A DNA stretch of 7,271 nt from Pseudomonadota bacterium (GTDB lineage Bacteria > Pseudomonadota > Gammaproteobacteria > Burkholderiales > Burkholderiaceae_C). The first letter of the stretch is position 1, and each line of letters starts with the position of its first letter. The notes below the pieces were generated by a model. That model was given only the letters and a program-made list of their open reading frames with translations. It ran no database searches and had not been told where the DNA came from. A program made the translations under genes and the position numbers. The stretch lies in the NCBI GenBank assembly GCA_023438115.1, contig JAEZEB010000333.1, positions 1-7,271 of the forward strand, read 5' to 3'. Of the stretch, positions 5,617 to 7,271 are shown piece after piece.

Positions 5617-6927
5617 TCAGACCTTGTAGTAGCGCTCGGCGCGCTGCTGCGCGCGCTGCGCGGCTTCCTTGGGCGACTTCGATCCGCTCATGGCCTCGGC
5701 CACCATGTCCTGCACGATGAAGTCCGCGAGCGCGCCGGCCGAGGCGTAGCCCAGCCGGCCCATGTAGCCGGCGGGCCGCATGTTCTTGACGCAGTCGCGG
5801 TAGGGCGTGTGCTTGGGGTCGACCGTCCAGACCGGGTTCTTCTCGTAGGCGCGCAGCGGCTGCGAGATGTAGCCGCCCGCGGCCTGCATCCACGGACCGA
5901 ACTGCTCCTCTTCCATCATGAAGCGCACGAACTCCTTGGCCGCCTTGGGAAACTTGGTGTGCTTGAACACCATCTGGTTGAAGAACAGGTGGTATTCGGT
6001 CGGCACGCCGACGGGCCCGATGGGGAAGGCCGCGTGCTGGATGTCGGCCGCCATGTCCTTGACCTTGGCATCGGTGGCGTTCTTCGCGGCGTAGTAGATG
6101 GAGATGCCGTTGTTGGTCACCGAGACCTGGCCGTCGAGAAAGGCCTTGTTGTTGTTCGGGTCCAGCCAGGACAGCGTGCCCGGCACGAAGTTGGCGTACA
6201 GCTCCTTGCCGTATTCCAATGCCTTCAGGGTCTCGGGGCTGTCGATGATCACCTTGTTGTTCTTGTCCACCAGCGCACCGCCGAAGGCCCACAGCAGCCA
6301 CTGCGTCCAGCCGCTGTCGCCGGTGGCGTGGCCCAGCGCCATGCCGCCGGGCGTGCCCTTGGCCTTGAGCGCCTGGAACATCTTCAGGAAGCCGTCGGTG
6401 TCCTTGGGAAACTCGTTCACGCCCGCGGCCTTGAGCATGCTGTCGCGGTACACCATCATGCTGCCGGTGCCGCCCAGCGGCACGCCGATCCAGCGGCGGC
6501 CGTCGGGGCGCAGGTAGGCCTCGCAGGCCGGGTACCAGCCGCCGTACTTCTTGCCGAGGTATTCGGCGACGTCGGTCATGTCGACCAGCTTGTCGGGGTA
6601 CAGGTTGGCGTCGTCGTTGGTGGACAGGATGATGTCCGGCCCCGCACCCGTGTTCGCCGCCACCGCCGCCTTGGGCCGCACGTCCTCCCAGCCCTCGTGG
6701 TCCAGCCGCACGTCGATGCCGTACTTGTCGCTGAACTTCTTCACGTTGGCGATGTAGGCGTCCTCGTCGCCCTGCACGAAGCGCTTCCAGCGCAGCACGC
6801 GCAGCTTCGCGCCTTTCTCGGGCTGGTTGTTCCATTGCGCCAGCGCGCCCGCCGGCCACAGCGCGGGCAATGCCACCGCGGCCGCGCCGGCGGAGGCTTT
6901 CTTCAGGAACTTGCGTCGATTCGTCAT
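5617..6927 (-). CDS. Sugar ABC transporter substrate-binding protein (extracellular family 1) with Tat-type signal
   Basis: This 436-residue periplasmic receptor delivers a sugar or polyol to the MalFG-type permeases. The N-terminus NRRKFLKKAS carries a twin-arginine motif (R4, R5, then F7-L8-K9). A hydrophobic stretch and AGALA follow, with cleavage likely after residue 30, so export of the folded protein by Tat is likely. The mature part shows family 1 features: a first strand (LRVLRWKRF), GPDIILSTNDD and LVDMTDVAEYLG, the IGVPLGGTGSMMVYRDSML motif, and TQWLLWAFGGALVD. Near the end is FVRFMMEEEQFGPWMQAAGG. Length is normal. The start at 6927 follows AGGAGA by six bases. It lies 42 bases after the ATPase gene and 8 before the first permease gene, in an operon. 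The ligand is not predictable from sequence alone; oligosaccharide, monosaccharide and glycerol-phosphate binders share this fold. Confidence 0.95.
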   Translation of the reverse strand: MTNRRKFLKKASAGAAAVALPALWPAGALAQWNNQPEKGAKLRVLRWKRFVQGDEDAYIANVKKFSDKYGIDVRLDHEGWEDVRPKAAVAANTGAGPDIILSTNDDANLYPDKLVDMTDVAEYLGKKYGGWYPACEAYLRPDGRRWIGVPLGGTGSMMVYRDSMLKAAGVNEFPKDTDGFLKMFQALKAKGTPGGMALGHATGDSGWTQWLLWAFGGALVDKNNKVIIDSPETLKALEYGKELYANFVPGTLSWLDPNNNKAFLDGQVSVTNNGISIYYAAKNATDAKVKDMAADIQHAAFPIGPVGVPTEYHLFFNQMVFKHTKFPKAAKEFVRFMMEEEQFGPWMQAAGGYISQPLRAYEKNPVWTVDPKHTPYRDCVKNMRPAGYMGRLGYASAGALADFIVQDMVAEAMSGSKSPKEAAQRAQQRAERYYKV

Positions 6928-6939
6928 GGTTTGTCTCCT
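6928..6939 (-). promoter_or_regulatory. Ribosome binding site of the sugar-binding protein gene
   Basis: Read on the minus strand, AGGAGACAAACC directly precedes the ATG at 6927, giving a strong Shine-Dalgarno match at six bases. This fixes the start, and the string is identical to the leader of dctP. Confidence 0.85.
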
Positions 6940-6969
6940 GGTAGTGGAAGGACGGGAACGCAGGACTTG

Positions 6970-7271
6970 TCAGTGCGCCAGCCGAACGCCGCTGGCGGCG
7001 TCGAACAGGTGGGCCCGGGTGGGGTCCGGCCGCAGCCGGATCACCTCGCCGGGGCGGAAATCGTGGCGGTCGCGGAACACGCTGGTCACTTCCACGCCGG
7101 CGATCTTGGTGAAGACCTGCGTGTCGGCGCCGGTCGGTTCGACCACGACCACTTCGGTGGGCAGCCCCTCGTCGCCGGAGGCGAGCTGCATGTGCTCGGG
7201 GCGCGTGCCGTAGATCACGGGCCGCCCGTCCTCGGCCGCGGCGCCGTGCGGCGGCGCGGGCAGCCACAGCC
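6970..7271 (-). CDS. Sugar ABC transporter ATP-binding protein, MalK/UgpC type (C-terminal end only)
   Basis: The last 99 residues of the ATPase subunit that powers the importer are present; the nucleotide-binding domain lies beyond the window edge. The visible part is the C-terminal TOBE/OB regulatory domain. Its signature is RPVIYGTRPEHMQLA (family pattern GIRPEH), followed by VVVVEPTGADTQVFTKIAG, FRPGEVIRLRPDP and the terminal HLFDAASGVRLAH, all usual in MalK/UgpC proteins. The frame stays open from 7271 to the stop at 6970-6972, so a Val codon at 7218 that could be read as a start is internal. It is the first gene of the operon segment seen here, and its stop lies 42 bases before the binding-protein start. 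Full-length relatives have about 350-370 residues. Confidence 0.93.
   Translation of the reverse strand, partial: LWLPAPPHGAAAEDGRPVIYGTRPEHMQLASGDEGLPTEVVVVEPTGADTQVFTKIAGVEVTSVFRDRHDFRPGEVIRLRPDPTRAHLFDAASGVRLAH

Noticed and set aside
4724..5629. Plus-strand open frame of 301 codons opposite the MalF-type gene
   Set aside because: It is dominated by Gln, Arg, Glu and His with no recognisable domain, and lies opposite a clear permease gene.
6970..7218. Separate small gene starting at 7218
   Set aside because: The frame is open upstream to the window edge and encodes MalK/UgpC-type sequence continuously, so this is the end of the ATPase gene.
5609..7267. Extension of the MalF-type frame upstream to give an 853-residue minus-strand protein
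   Set aside because: The upstream part runs antiparallel to nothing but overlaps the binding-protein gene in another frame on the same strand. Its translation is Arg/Ala-rich low-complexity sequence typical of GC-rich shadow frames.

Overview
The window is GC-rich DNA with the codon use and gene families of a betaproteobacterium, most likely Burkholderiales and probably Comamonadaceae. Three things support this placement: strong G/C preference at third codon positions, an insertion sequence very like IS481 of Bordetella, and a compact palindromic spacer (about 469-550) of a type I recall from Comamonadaceae genomes. The organism is inferred from these features and not proven.

Left part, plus strand (1-1600): the 3' end of a TRAP transporter large permease gene (DctM type), a 124-base spacer packed with hairpins, then a complete TRAP periplasmic solute-binding protein gene (DctP type). 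Six bases after the dctP stop lies a complete IS481-family insertion sequence (1613-2652). It is bounded by CCTAGG direct repeats, and the stop codon of its transposase comes from the duplicated target.

Middle (2659-3836): a complete plus-strand gene for a small transglutaminase-like-fold protein that appears to lack the catalytic Cys and His. It is followed by a 43-codon remnant of an enolase-superfamily (sugar-acid dehydratase or mandelate racemase type) gene. Next comes a striking 44-base imperfect inverted repeat (3703-3746 and 3776-3819), each arm built of two roughly 20-base tandem units. This structure separates the plus-strand genes from a convergent minus-strand operon.

Right part, minus strand (7271 down to 3837): a four-gene carbohydrate ABC importer. 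In order of transcription these are the ATPase C-terminus (cut by the window edge), a Tat-signal sugar-binding protein, a MalF/UgpA-type permease and a MalG/UgpE-type permease. The genes are tightly packed, with gaps of 42 and 8 bases and a 4-base ATGA overlap, and so are probably co-transcribed. The ATPase would power import of a sugar or polyol captured by the binding protein and passed through the two-permease pore.

Overall this is a transporter-rich catabolic region in which an insertion sequence, a decayed enzyme gene and two kinds of intergenic palindrome point to past rearrangement. I see no RNA gene, CRISPR array or phage gene. I also see no convincing novel multi-gene system. The most unusual items are the large tandem-unit palindrome, the apparently inactive transglutaminase-like protein and the enolase-superfamily remnant.
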